Shown piece after piece: positions 1 through 9,076 of a stretch of 64,000 bases of DNA. Both the position numbers and the translations under genes were made by a program. Origin of the DNA: Actinospica robiniae DSM 44927 (lineage in GTDB: Bacteria > Actinomycetota > Actinomycetes > Streptomycetales > Catenulisporaceae); assembly GCF_000504285.1 (NCBI RefSeq), contig NZ_KI632511.1:6554154-6618153 (forward strand), given 5' to 3'. How positions within the stretch are numbered: the first letter of the stretch is position 1; the number at the start of each line of letters is the position of its first letter. The notes beneath the pieces were generated by a model. That model worked only from the letters and a program-made list of their open reading frames with translations, searched no databases and was not told the origin of the DNA.

Positions 1-1
1 G

Positions 2-751
2 CCGTTGCCCGAGCTCGGACTGCTGGACACCGGGGCCACGATGTTGCAGGCAGTCCCGCACGAATTGGCCGGGATCAGTGCGTTACGCCAAGCAGCGGGG
101 CTCGACGTCGCCGCCGGCTCCGGCGGGACGTCCGACTCCGGGTCCGGGTTTGGCTCCGATTCCGACCGTGCCGCCACGGCCGCGCCCGCTGCCACCGACG
201 TCGTCTCTGCTTACCGTGCCGCCGCGGCCTGCTTCGATGCCGCCGCCAAGTGCTGGGCCCCCTACCACCGCCGAGGCGAGCTCCGCTGCCTTTGGGCCGC
301 CGCAGACGCCCTGCTGAGGGCGGGCGATACCGCAGAGGCGAAGGAGCGCCTGCTCTCGGTCGAGGACCGGGCCCGCGAACGCAGCATGATTCCGCTGTGC
401 GGCCACATCGCCCGGTCGCTGCGCTCCGCGGGCGTCCGCCGCAGCGCACCGCGCGTTCCGCGCGAGCAGCAGCCGCCCTTCGTCGACGCGGCTCCGGGCA
501 CACGATCATCTGATTCCGCTGCGGCCTCCACGCTCACCTCGCGTGAGCGGGAAGCGCTGCGCTGCGCCGGCCGCGGTTTGTCCGACGCGGCGATCGGCGC
601 GCAGCTGGGGGTGTCCGCGCGCACGGTGGAGACGCTGATCACGAACGCTCGTCGCAAACTCGGCGCGGCCAACCGTGCCCAGGCGGCCGCGATGCTCGCG
701 GGAGACCCAGGGATATCGGAGGCCTTCGCCGACGGGGCTGGTTCGGTTTGA
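2..751 (+). CDS. LuxR/LAL-type transcriptional regulator, C-terminal part (5' end outside window)
   Basis: The reading frame is open from the first bases of the window, so only the C-terminal ~249 residues are present and the true start lies upstream. The visible middle part is an Ala-rich helical stretch (AAACFDAAAKCWAPYHRRGE, then ALLRAGDTAEAKERL) typical of the TPR-like region of large LuxR (LAL/MalT-like) regulators. Residues ~178-235 form a LuxR helix-turn-helix: TSREREALRCAGRGLSDAAI followed by LGVSARTVETLITNARRKLG. The family binds DNA through this C-terminal domain and often carries an N-terminal ATPase, which would be outside the window. The ligand and targets cannot be inferred. The HTH assignment is firm; the LAL assignment is an inference from the helical region. 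Confidence 0.85.
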   Translation, partial: PLPELGLLDTGATMLQAVPHELAGISALRQAAGLDVAAGSGGTSDSGSGFGSDSDRAATAAPAATDVVSAYRAAAACFDAAAKCWAPYHRRGELRCLWAAADALLRAGDTAEAKERLLSVEDRARERSMIPLCGHIARSLRSAGVRRSAPRVPREQQPPFVDAAPGTRSSDSAAASTLTSREREALRCAGRGLSDAAIGAQLGVSARTVETLITNARRKLGAANRAQAAAMLAGDPGISEAFADGAGSV

Positions 752-787
752 GTGAGCGACCGGTCAGGTTGCGGGTGCGTTGTGTCT

Positions 788-1006
788 CTAGCGGCGGGAA
801 TTGAAGCGCCGGGTGGGCCCGCTGCCCAGAAGCACTTCGATCTGGACGTACGAGGCCCCGGTGAGGCCGAGAGCCGAGCCGGTCTGGCCTCTCGGGGACG
901 TGATGTCCACGGGACCTGCGCCCGTGACCTGGAACACGATGGGTGCGGCGGCGGTGCCGGACGAGGTGACGTCGACAGGGCCTGTTCGCGCTCGTCGTGC
1001 AGACAA
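788..1006 (-). pseudogene. Remnant of a right-handed parallel beta-helix (pectate-lyase-like) protein
   Basis: A 72-codon minus-strand frame in an otherwise gene-free stretch (752-1119) encodes SGTAAAPIVFQVTGAG, PVDIT and LTGASYVQIE. This pattern resembles the first coils of secreted actinomycete beta-helix proteins, where SGTAAAPI is followed by a short strand and SYV.I. There is no signal peptide, no further coils and no catalytic residue, and the reading frame ends after one turn. I read it as a decayed fragment rather than a working gene. The rest of 752-1119 shows no supported gene. The family match is by eye. Confidence 0.4.
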
Positions 1007-1119
1007 CAGTGGCGTACGCCGGGTTCGGTTCGTTGCCCTGTGGAGCGGCCCTCGGGCTGCTCGCCGCGTCGTGGTGAATGACCCCGGCCCGGCCCCGCGC
1101 CGCCGGTAGGCTCACCCTC

Positions 1120-1704
1120 ATGGCCCGCCGCGCATCCCGGATCGCCCCCGGCGATATCGAATACGTCCCCACCAGCGCCGCCGAGCAGGTCGCGCACGCC
1201 GACGCTCTGCGCCGACACGGCCAAGATCACCCGGACCATCGCGCCCAGGACTTTGCCGAGGCCGCCGAATACTACGCTTTCGCGGGAGACCACGAGACGG
1301 CCGAGAACCTGTTCCGCGCAGCCCTGGCCGACGGCGGCCGCGTCGCAGGCAGCCTCCATGGCTACTACGCCGACTTCCTCTTCACCCGCGATCGGCCCGA
1401 CGAGGCGCTCGCCCTGATCGAGACCGCGCGCAAAGCGCGCCCCGATGACCCAGACGTGTTCGTCATCATCGGCGAGACCCTCGACGAGCACGGCCACCAC
1501 GAGCAGGCCGCCCGCTGGCTGACCACCGGCCTGGTCCGCTACTACGGCGACCTCGCCGAGATCACCGTAGACGACCTCGAAGACGACCCGGACGGCCAGA
1601 TCATGGCCGCCGACCGCCTACGCGCCCGCCGCAACGCCGAACTCGCCCCCGACCACATCGACAACCTCATCGCAGCAATCATCGAGAACACCGACGAGCT
1701 CTGA
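1120..1704 (+). CDS. Tetratricopeptide-repeat protein, leaderless start
   Basis: Encodes 194 residues. The central part alternates short helices with TPR-like spacing: AAEYYAFAGDHETAENLFRA, then LHGYYADFLFTRDRPDEALA and VFVIIGETLDEHGHHEQAAR. This suggests two to three TPR units in a cytosolic protein-protein interaction scaffold. A GTG/ATG-rich upstream extension is possible, but I chose ATG 1120 because TAGGCT lies just before it, a -10 box at the distance expected for a leaderless actinomycete mRNA. The C-terminus is acidic. There is no signal peptide or membrane segment. The partner and process are unknown, and no neighbour is clearly co-transcribed. Confidence 0.8.
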   Translation: MARRASRIAPGDIEYVPTSAAEQVAHADALRRHGQDHPDHRAQDFAEAAEYYAFAGDHETAENLFRAALADGGRVAGSLHGYYADFLFTRDRPDEALALIETARKARPDDPDVFVIIGETLDEHGHHEQAARWLTTGLVRYYGDLAEITVDDLEDDPDGQIMAADRLRARRNAELAPDHIDNLIAAIIENTDEL

Positions 1705-1727
1705 CGCCGGGGGGACCCGCAACAAGA

Positions 1728-1787
1728 TCAGCGCCGGAACCGAAACTCGTGTCCGCCTACAGGTGGCCCGCCGGACCCCGGCGCTGA
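1728..1787. repeat. 10-bp perfect inverted repeat bounding 60 bp
   Basis: TCAGCGCCGG at 1728-1737 is matched by its exact complement CCGGCGCTGA at 1778-1787. It lies 23 bp after the TPR gene stop and about 100 bp before a transposase remnant. It could be the ends of a tiny non-autonomous element or a long-loop terminator. The rest of 1705-1883 shows nothing else I can support. Confidence 0.4.
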
Positions 1788-1883
1788 CTGATGCGCTGGT
1801 CGAGATCGCTCTGTCTCCGGCCTGTCGTCCCGGATCGCGTCTGACGAGAAAGCTCGCCATGCCGTGCTCCCGTGACGTGCTGA

Positions 1884-2243
1884 TCAGGCTGATCCGGGCA
1901 TGACCTGTGCCGGAGAGCGGGTGCGGGCCGCCGCCCTGCTTCGGGCGAGCGCCGCGAACGTCGCGGGCATCACCGGAAGACTCAGCCCGGCATGCTGTGC
2001 TCGTGGTATCACCGCCAGCAGCGCCGCGATCAAGGCGCGGTCAGCCCAGTCCAGCTTCGGACGGGTGGTGCTGCGGCGTTCGAGCAGCGCGACATGGTGG
2101 CGCAGCAGAAGGATCTCGGCGTCCTTGCACGCCATGGACCGCCGCGACAGCCTCAACCACGTCGGCACACGCAGGGCCAGAAGGAACAGAAGGCGCAGGC
2201 ACAGAGCCGATGATCTTCGCGGAGTCGATACCTGGGTCGCCAC
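1884..2243 (-). pseudogene. Truncated IS transposase/integrase N-terminal remnant
   Basis: The 119-codon frame contains KDAEILLLRHHVALLERR followed by RPKLDWADRALIAALLAVIP. These are hallmarks of the N-terminal HTH region of actinomycete IS transposases with a C-terminal rve (DDE) integrase core. After about residue 85 the similarity stops (ALARSRAAARTRSPAQ), and no integrase core or DDE triad follows on either strand. The element is therefore broken and inactive. It lies about 100 bp beyond the 3' end of jetD, so it marks one edge of the Wadjet block and hints at past transposition there. No terminal inverted repeats or target duplications could be assigned. Nothing else is seen in 2244-2346. 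Confidence 0.65.
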
Positions 2244-2346
2244 CTCCCATGTAGCTGACCTGCATGGATGCCATTATCGGCAATCGCAGGTTGGAGGCGG
2301 ATTCTAGTTCGGCCGCAGTGGTCCCGGCGCTCCGCATGGCGCCGGC

Positions 2347-3675
2347 TTAGGCACTCGCTCTCGACGGCCGGTATGTGGAGCCGTCGAGGTCTGCGAGCAG
2401 GTCCTCGATGACGTGCTCTTCCTCGACCCGGACGGCGTGGGTGGAGATCGCTTCGCGCAACTGCGAATCCCATGAGGCGTCGCATGGCGCGCCGGTGTCC
2501 AGCCGGCTGCCGTGGCCGCGCCCGATCGCCTTGAGGTAGTCGTGGTGCGAGAAGCGCCAGGGTGCGGCGTCGATGAGGGCGAAGACGGAATTCGCGATGC
2601 GCAGGCCGCCCCAGTCGAAGTCCCCGTGGTAACGCAGGCACGCGCCGTGCTCGCACAGGGCGCGCAGGAGGGCTCGCGCGGCGACGGAGAGGTGGCCTTC
2701 GACGCAGACCAGCGCCGGGCAGTCCGGCCCCATCCGCTGGGCGGCTGCCTCGAGGACGGCGGGGTTCTCGCAGACGAACACCTCTCCCGCGCCGACACCG
2801 TACACGTCCGAGTCTGCGTCTGCGGCACCTTGGCGGATCTGGCGCAGGGTGAGAGCGAGGGGTTCGCCGTGTTCATGGGCGATCGCGAGGAGCGGTCCGA
2901 GGCTACCCGGGCTGCTTCCGTTGCCGGGTAGGCCGAGAGTGAGGACCCGCGAGGAGAGTTCGTCGAGGCTGACGCCGAGCTCCGCCCATTGTGCGCGGCG
3001 CTGTTCGGCCTTGGGCAGAACGAGCGCCTCGGGGTTGGGTGAGAGTGAGCGGGCCCAGTGCTCGGTGGCGGCGAGGACGAGTCTGCCCAGTGGCTGGTCG
3101 GTGTCCAGCGCGTGAGCGTCTCCGGTGGCGCGGGCGGCGAGGATGGGCAGTGATAGGCCGTCGGACGGGAGGTAGGCGAGGACTGCGGCGGTCTGCTCGG
3201 CGAGCGACCGCGCGGCGGACGGGTCGCCGCCGGCCAGCCGTTTGAGCGTGGCACGCGCGTGGGGCCGCCTCCACCAGCTCTCGAGGTAGGCGTTGGCGCA
3301 GGTAGCTGCCTCCAACGGCTCATTCGCGTACTGCCACGCCTGCGCGTCGGCGAGCGCCTTCGCCCTGTTGTCCGGTACGGGGCCGGTGAGTTCCTCCACT
3401 GCGGCGCGTAGGCCGTCGGGGTGGATGCCCGCGGTGCGCAGGAGGGCGTCGAGTTCCTCCATGCGCACGCTGAGCGAGGTGCCCCGGCTGGGGGCCCGGC
3501 CGAGCAGTGCGTCGATGGCGCGGCGCTGCGCGGGCGTGGCGGAAGCCAGCGTGAGACTGCCGATGAGCGGTCGTCCTTCGGCCGCGCGCTTGCGCACTCG
3601 CTCGATGAACCACGCTGTCTCCGGGGTACCCAGAACGCGGGTGAGGCGTGTTGCGTCCGTATGGTCGGAGGTCAT
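2347..3675 (-). CDS. jetD: Wadjet type I nuclease subunit JetD (TIGR02679 family)
   Basis: Encodes 442 residues, the usual size for type I JetD. The N-terminal half matches the DUF3323-type region and the C-terminal half is a DUF2399 Toprim-like domain. The metal-binding residues are visible: Glu326 in LVCVEGH and the DxD pair Asp352/Asp354 in HGDFDWGGLRIA. In characterised Wadjet systems JetD is the endonuclease that cuts closed circular plasmid DNA after JetABC has extruded it. The start ATG overlaps the jetC stop (ATGA), so it is translationally coupled as the last gene of the operon. No key residue is missing. Downstream lies only an IS remnant. Confidence 0.95.
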   Translation of the reverse strand: MTSDHTDATRLTRVLGTPETAWFIERVRKRAAEGRPLIGSLTLASATPAQRRAIDALLGRAPSRGTSLSVRMEELDALLRTAGIHPDGLRAAVEELTGPVPDNRAKALADAQAWQYANEPLEAATCANAYLESWWRRPHARATLKRLAGGDPSAARSLAEQTAAVLAYLPSDGLSLPILAARATGDAHALDTDQPLGRLVLAATEHWARSLSPNPEALVLPKAEQRRAQWAELGVSLDELSSRVLTLGLPGNGSSPGSLGPLLAIAHEHGEPLALTLRQIRQGAADADSDVYGVGAGEVFVCENPAVLEAAAQRMGPDCPALVCVEGHLSVAARALLRALCEHGACLRYHGDFDWGGLRIANSVFALIDAAPWRFSHHDYLKAIGRGHGSRLDTGAPCDASWDSQLREAISTHAVRVEEEHVIEDLLADLDGSTYRPSRASA

Positions 3676-6600
3676 GAGACAAGGGTCTCCTGCGTGTGGT
3701 TCGGTGCGCCGCCGGCTGAGTCAGGCTCGGCCGCACTGGCGAACGCGCCACCACGCGGTGCGCGGCGGCGTTCGCGCCCGTCCCAGATCCACGGGGTCAC
3801 GAGAACGGCGTCGATGCCTTCGCGGCGCGAGAGCTGGGCGATGGCGATGCCGGGCACGGTCGGGTAGCAGGCCCATTCGCGCTCGCTGGTCATCACGACG
3901 TCGAGGTCGAAGGAGGCGAGCAGGCCCAGGCACTTGGCCCGCGAGTCGTCATCGACTCCTGCGAACGCCTCGTCGAGTGCGATCAGGCGCGGCGCGCTGG
4001 CGCGCCCGGAGGAGTAGTGCGAGGACGCCGCGGCGAACAGCGGGATGGATACCGCGAGGACTCTCTCGCCGCCGGAGGCCGGTCCGGTGGCTGGGCGCCA
4101 CTGGCCGTCCTGGCGGCGCTGGATGGCGAACTCGTGCCAGGCCCGGTAGTCCAAGGCCCGGGAGAGCTGGTCCGCCCACGAGTCGCCGGGGTGCTCCTCG
4201 CGGTCGGCGGCGATGCGCGCCTGAAGGAACTGCCCGACCAGGGCGCGGTCGGCCGGACTCCAGACGTCTGCGGATGTGCGCAGCAGCCTGCCGCGCACCG
4301 CTTCGAGCCCTTCGGGCGCGGCCTTGGCGGGGTTCCACTGGAACCGCAGAAGCATTCCGGTCGAGGTGGGGCGCTGTTCGAGATCCTTGTTCATCTCGAG
4401 CACCTGCTCTTCCGCGGCCGCGATCAGCTCTTGCAGCGCCCCGGCCACTTCGCCGACGAGATGGTTCTCGAGCAGCTCGCGCTCTCTGGCCGTCAGCAGC
4501 CGGCCGCGCTGCTCGACGTCTTCGGTGAGCGAGGCCGCGAGAGCGGGTACGTCCCGTGAGCGGCCTTGGTAGACCACGTCGACGTGCATGAGCCCGGCAT
4601 GCGGGGTCATCCCGACGCTGTGTCCATGGCGTCCGAGCGCGTCGGTCAGGGTCTTGATCTCCTGGGCGACGCGCTGCTGGATCAGTTCCCAGGCGCGCTC
4701 GCCTTCGTCGGTCTCGTCGAGTTCCTGGTTGATGGAACGGGCCAGGGCGACCGCCGGCGTGGGCAGCCACTCCGCATCCGCGGCGGGATGTTCGAGATCG
4801 GGCAGCGCGGTGGCGAGCAACCCGGTACGGGTGAAATCGCGCAGGGCGCGCACCGCCGCATCGCGCTCGTCGACCGCGGCCCCGATCTGCCCGCGCAGCA
4901 GTTCGCGGCGTCCGTCGGCGCGCTCGCGCTCGCGCATCGCCTGGTCATACGTGTCGCGGGTCTCCTCCTCAGCTCGGTCTCGCTCCGCTCCCGCCACCTC
5001 GGCCTCGCGCAGGCGGCGGAAGAGTTCCTCCACACTGGCACCGATGGTTTCTTGGAGCACTCGGCGGCGTTCTTCGGCTCCCGCCGCCTCACGTGCGGCG
5101 CGATCGGCCTCATCCGTCGCGGTGACGAGGACTTCGGCTGCCGCCTGCGCCTCCGTCTGCGCGTCGTGGAGCTCACCGGCTGCCTCGGCCGCGGCCCGCG
5201 AGGCAGGCCAGAACGCTGCGAGCGCCGTGCGGTAGTCGTGTACCGCTTCCCGCACGTCGGCGAGGACGCCGCGCTGCGTCGGCAGTGCCGTGTCCCGTGC
5301 GAACTGCTCCGCCTCGGCCTCGGCGGCTTCGGCGGTCCGCTGGCGTTCGGCCGCGGCGCATTGCGTCTCCCCCGCGCGCTCGATCAAGGTGCGCAGCAGT
5401 TCGTTGCGCACCGTCAGGCGTGAGTGCGCGTCGCGCAGGGCCAGGTCGGAAGGCTGGGCATGCAGATGCTCGGTGAGAGCCCTGACGAGCGATTGTACGT
5501 GCTCGATGTCGCGCGCCGACTCGTCGAGCTCGGCTTGGATCTCCCAGCGCAGGCCTGCGAGTTCGGCCAGTTTGGCGCGGCGGGCCGCCTCGCGCGCGCC
5601 CTCTCCGATGTGGCATGCGGCTTCCTTGCTCCATCGGCCCCGCAGCACACCGAGGCGGTAGTGCCCGTCGACGCCGACCCAGGCGGGGTGATCCGACTCG
5701 TCCACGCCGATACAGGCGAGCAGGTACGTCACCGCTTCGTCGGTCAGCGCTGCGGCCGCCTGGTCGTCACGATCGATCACGGGGCGCAGCAGCCCGGTCA
5801 GACCTCCGTTCGGCGCGGGAGCGGCAGTGGCGGTCACCAGAGTGTCACCGGTTCCGAGGCCGTACAGCGTGCCGTCGGGGCTGAGCCAGGCATCGAGGAT
5901 GCCTGCGGCCTCGAGCGCCGCTTCCAGCCCGGCGCGGTCCGCCTCACTCACATCGGCGGCGAAGTCGACCGCGTGCCAGAACGCCGCGCCCGGTCGGTCC
6001 ACACGGGCCAGCGGATCGCGGGTATGGGACGGTGCGGGAGCCTGGTGGCCGCCCGCCTCGAGCCGCGCGATGTCAGCGGTGATCTGTGCGAGCTGCTCGG
6101 AAGCGGCGGCGCGCCGACGCTCGAGACCGCTCTCCCGCCTGGTCAGCTCGGCCGCAGCCCGCTGACAGGCCTCGCGGGCCGTGGTCGCGGCCGGGTCGGC
6201 GCCGTCGAGCGTCTCAGTCCACAGTTCCAGGCGGGCGAGGAGAGCTTCCGGCTCGGGCCGGCGCGTCGCCGGATGGGCATCGAACCACACGCGGTAGTCC
6301 TCGACCAGCTCCGCGCCGGCTTCGAGGATCAGGGCTTGAGCGGCGGCGGCCCGTTCTTGGCCGGCGACGCGTTCCTCGGCCGCGCGGGAAGCCTCACCTT
6401 TGGCGGCCCTGGCGCGCTCGTGCGCCCGATCGGCCTCGTCGAGCAGGGCTTCGAGGCCGGAGATCGCCTGGGTGCGGCGTGCCACAGCGCGCTCCCCGGC
6501 ACGCTGAGCCTGCGGGTAGGGCGCGGCCTCCCGGTCGGCTTCGATCCGAACGGCGTCGTGGTCGATCCCTGAGCGCCCGGCGGAATCCTGCGCCCTCGCG

Positions 6601-7802
6601 TCGGCGTCCTCGAGAGCCGTGGCGTCACGCTCCCGCCGGATGTGCGCGGCCGCGACCCGGCGATTCCAGTTCTCCCCTTGGATACGAGCACGATCCCGCG
6701 CCGCTGTGCGGTCGGCGGCGACCTCGGCGAGAGTACGCGCGATTCCGCCCGCCTCCTCGAGGCCGCGCGCCGCGTCCATCTCGGGGCTGCGGTTGAGGGC
6801 GTCGTGGGCGGCGGACAGCCGTTCTCGCTCGGAGGCCAGTTCGCCGAGCCGGGACTTCGCCACTGCCAGCCGTTCGGTCGCCGCCTCGAAGGCGGTGTCC
6901 TCGTCACCGAGATCACGGCCGAGGTGCTCGTACTTGCTGTGCGCCAGGCGCAGCACGGCCGCCTGCCGCTTCGCGGCGGTACGCGCGTAGCGGCGGTAGT
7001 GGCGAAGGAAGAGTTCTGCCGCGCGGGCCGTCTCCTGCAGCCCGAGCAGCGCCTCGCGCTCCTCGTCCAGACCGCGGAAAGCCTCGGCGACCTCGGTGAT
7101 CAGCCCCTGGTCGAGCGGCGGCAGGGCCTCGGTGAGCGCCTTGGAAAGCAGCTTCTCGTCAGGCCTCTTGGACAGCTGCGGCTGGCGCAGCTGGATCAGC
7201 AGCCCCACCAGGGCTTCATAGCGTTCTCGGCCGAGGCCGAACATCGCCTCGTCCACAGCACGCCGGTACTCGGTCGCGGTGTCGTAGACCAGGCCGCGGT
7301 CGCCGAGCGCGTCCTTGAGGCGCTCGCGAGTGGACGGGATACGGGTGGCGGACATCAGCGCCAACTCCGGGCCGACGCGGCGGTCGGTGACGAAGAACCA
7401 GTGCCGCGCGATGCCTTTGCCCTTGACCGCCTTGAGACCGCAGCCAACGGTGCAGTACAGCTCCCGGCCGTCCTCGTCGATGCGGCCGAATTCCAGCCAG
7501 GCGTATCCGGTCCGCTCGTCGTGCGGGTGCCTGCCGCCGAGCAGCAGGTTCCACTCCATCCGCTTCGCCCGGTCCCCGTCCGGCTCGACCCGGCTCGGCG
7601 TGAGCTCGCCGTCGAGCAGGAACGGCAGGGTCAGCGCGAGCACCTTCGACTTCCCGGTGCCGTTGTTGCCCCGCAGCAACAACCGTCCGTCGTGGAAGCG
7701 GAACTCCTCGTCGTCGTAGTAGAAGATGTCCACCAGTCCGGTGCGAAGCGGTTGCCAGCGCGGACGGATCGGACGGGGCAGATCAGAGTGCGAAGCGATC
7801 AT
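3672..7802 (-). CDS. jetC: Wadjet type I SMC-like ATPase JetC (TIGR02680 family)
   Basis: Encodes 1376 residues, full length for JetC, the MukB-like motor of Wadjet. Walker A is GNNGTGKS at residues 45-52. The ABC signature SGGE starts at about residue 1243 and Walker B is LIALDEAF at 1273-1280. Between them lie long Ala/Glu/Arg-rich coiled coils, interrupted near the middle by a globular hinge-like segment (around GAAFWHAVDFAADVSEADRA). The family forms an ATP-driven DNA loop extruder with JetA (kleisin) and JetB (KITE). The start overlaps the jetB stop by 4 bp and the stop overlaps the jetD start by 4 bp. All ATPase motifs look intact, so it is probably active. Confidence 0.96.
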   Translation of the reverse strand: MIASHSDLPRPIRPRWQPLRTGLVDIFYYDDEEFRFHDGRLLLRGNNGTGKSKVLALTLPFLLDGELTPSRVEPDGDRAKRMEWNLLLGGRHPHDERTGYAWLEFGRIDEDGRELYCTVGCGLKAVKGKGIARHWFFVTDRRVGPELALMSATRIPSTRERLKDALGDRGLVYDTATEYRRAVDEAMFGLGRERYEALVGLLIQLRQPQLSKRPDEKLLSKALTEALPPLDQGLITEVAEAFRGLDEEREALLGLQETARAAELFLRHYRRYARTAAKRQAAVLRLAHSKYEHLGRDLGDEDTAFEAATERLAVAKSRLGELASERERLSAAHDALNRSPEMDAARGLEEAGGIARTLAEVAADRTAARDRARIQGENWNRRVAAAHIRRERDATALEDADARAQDSAGRSGIDHDAVRIEADREAAPYPQAQRAGERAVARRTQAISGLEALLDEADRAHERARAAKGEASRAAEERVAGQERAAAAQALILEAGAELVEDYRVWFDAHPATRRPEPEALLARLELWTETLDGADPAATTAREACQRAAAELTRRESGLERRRAAASEQLAQITADIARLEAGGHQAPAPSHTRDPLARVDRPGAAFWHAVDFAADVSEADRAGLEAALEAAGILDAWLSPDGTLYGLGTGDTLVTATAAPAPNGGLTGLLRPVIDRDDQAAAALTDEAVTYLLACIGVDESDHPAWVGVDGHYRLGVLRGRWSKEAACHIGEGAREAARRAKLAELAGLRWEIQAELDESARDIEHVQSLVRALTEHLHAQPSDLALRDAHSRLTVRNELLRTLIERAGETQCAAAERQRTAEAAEAEAEQFARDTALPTQRGVLADVREAVHDYRTALAAFWPASRAAAEAAGELHDAQTEAQAAAEVLVTATDEADRAAREAAGAEERRRVLQETIGASVEELFRRLREAEVAGAERDRAEEETRDTYDQAMRERERADGRRELLRGQIGAAVDERDAAVRALRDFTRTGLLATALPDLEHPAADAEWLPTPAVALARSINQELDETDEGERAWELIQQRVAQEIKTLTDALGRHGHSVGMTPHAGLMHVDVVYQGRSRDVPALAASLTEDVEQRGRLLTARERELLENHLVGEVAGALQELIAAAEEQVLEMNKDLEQRPTSTGMLLRFQWNPAKAAPEGLEAVRGRLLRTSADVWSPADRALVGQFLQARIAADREEHPGDSWADQLSRALDYRAWHEFAIQRRQDGQWRPATGPASGGERVLAVSIPLFAAASSHYSSGRASAPRLIALDEAFAGVDDDSRAKCLGLLASFDLDVVMTSEREWACYPTVPGIAIAQLSRREGIDAVLVTPWIWDGRERRRAPRGGAFASAAEPDSAGGAPNHTQETLVS

Positions 7803-9076
7803 CGGGAAGCGTCCTTGCGCATGGTCTTGGAACCGGATCTCACGACGCGCGGTGCGGCCAGGGCGTAGCGGTGGATTGCGGGCTTCGCGGCGAACAGCTC
7901 GCTTTCACCCTCACCTGATACCTCGACGAGGTCCAGTGCGACCAGCCGCCGCAATGCGGCATCCGCCAGATCGCCCGAGGCGGCCGGGTCCGTGGCGGAC
8001 TTGCGCCAGTACTTCCCGTGTTCGCCGGCCAGCGAGCGCACCAGGCGTGCCGCCTCGAGGCGCGCGAGCGGTCGCGCGCTCCCGGCCAGGTGCGCGGCGA
8101 TCAGCAGCGTGACATGCCCCTCGGTGCCCTGTTCCGGCATCCGCACATCGGTCAGCTCGTCCTGCGGATCGACCATCGCCACGCCCTCGGCCCGCAGTTC
8201 GGGCACCAGCCCGGTCAGGGCATGGATACGAGCCGCGATGGCTTGGCGCTGGCGAACCAGATAGTCGCGTTCGTCCTCGTCCAGTTCGGCGTAGTAGACG
8301 ACGGGATCATCGAGCAGGCGCCGCGTGAGCCGATGCCGCAATCCGCGCAACCGAGACTCGTCGGTGTCCGGACGCGGCTCGAACGTGAGCTCGGCCAGGC
8401 GTCGCTCGAAGCCGGCGGCCGAGACGCTCGACGGGCTTCGCGTCGTAGCCAGCAGGCCGGAGAGCAGCTTGCGCTTGACGTCGTAGAGCACGTCGTTCTC
8501 GGCCTGCGCGACGAACCCCTCCTCGTCGCCGTGAACCCGATCGAGCACACCGAACTCCAGCAGCAACCGCACGACGGCGACAAGGTCGGAGCGCTCCTCC
8601 CGGCGCTCCAACCGGAACTCGACACCCGCGTCGGCCAGTGCCGGATCCGCCACGCCCGTGATCACCCCGTCGGCGAGCCGGCCCAAGGTGATCTGGCTGT
8701 CCGCCCGTTCCAGCACCGCGAGCGCCAGGCACAGCAGAACGTAGCGACGGCGGGTGAACGGAGCCTTCGTCTTCGGGGCTACCGCGGGCCTGGTCGCGTC
8801 GTCCAGCCGCGCCGGGGTCTTGAGCAGGCGCGCGCTCTGCACGTCCACGACCAGCCGCCAGCCCGTCTCCGCGGCGAACCACGCCGTCAGTTCCGCAGCA
8901 TACTTGCGTGCCAGGCGGAACTCCTCGCCCCCGGGCCTGAGCAGAGGCCGAGCCAGCAGCGCGCGTGCCGCCGTAGCGCGCTCGGCCTGGGCATCGGCGA
9001 GGAGCGAGGCAGCCCTCGGATCGACATCGGTATCGGCTTCGAGGAGGCCGTCGCCCGTCAGATCGTCGATCGTCAC
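7799..9076 (-). CDS. jetB: Wadjet type I subunit JetB (TIGR02678, DUF2398)
   Basis: Encodes 425 residues from GTG 9076. This start is chosen because it overlaps the jetA stop as GTGA, matching the other junctions of this operon; the frame stays open further upstream, but that part lies inside jetA and reads as Arg-rich shadow sequence. Family features include FRLARKYAAELTAWFAAETGW, APFTRRRYVLLCLALAVLER and DERDYLVRQRQAIAARI. By homology JetB is the MukE-like KITE protein with winged-helix folds that bridges the kleisin JetA and DNA. Its 3' end overlaps the start of jetC by 4 bp (ATGA), implying coupled synthesis in fixed stoichiometry. Confidence 0.94.
   Translation of the reverse strand: MTIDDLTGDGLLEADTDVDPRAASLLADAQAERATAARALLARPLLRPGGEEFRLARKYAAELTAWFAAETGWRLVVDVQSARLLKTPARLDDATRPAVAPKTKAPFTRRRYVLLCLALAVLERADSQITLGRLADGVITGVADPALADAGVEFRLERREERSDLVAVVRLLLEFGVLDRVHGDEEGFVAQAENDVLYDVKRKLLSGLLATTRSPSSVSAAGFERRLAELTFEPRPDTDESRLRGLRHRLTRRLLDDPVVYYAELDEDERDYLVRQRQAIAARIHALTGLVPELRAEGVAMVDPQDELTDVRMPEQGTEGHVTLLIAAHLAGSARPLARLEAARLVRSLAGEHGKYWRKSATDPAASGDLADAALRRLVALDLVEVSGEGESELFAAKPAIHRYALAAPRVVRSGSKTMRKDASR

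Noticed and set aside
262-1500. Long minus-strand open frame across the left end
   Set aside because: Covers two plus-strand genes with protein-like composition in the other frame; its own translation is Arg/Ser-rich and lacks any family pattern.
4566-5423. Plus-strand frame inside jetC
   Set aside because: Antisense shadow of a high-GC coiled-coil gene; no domain or start signal.
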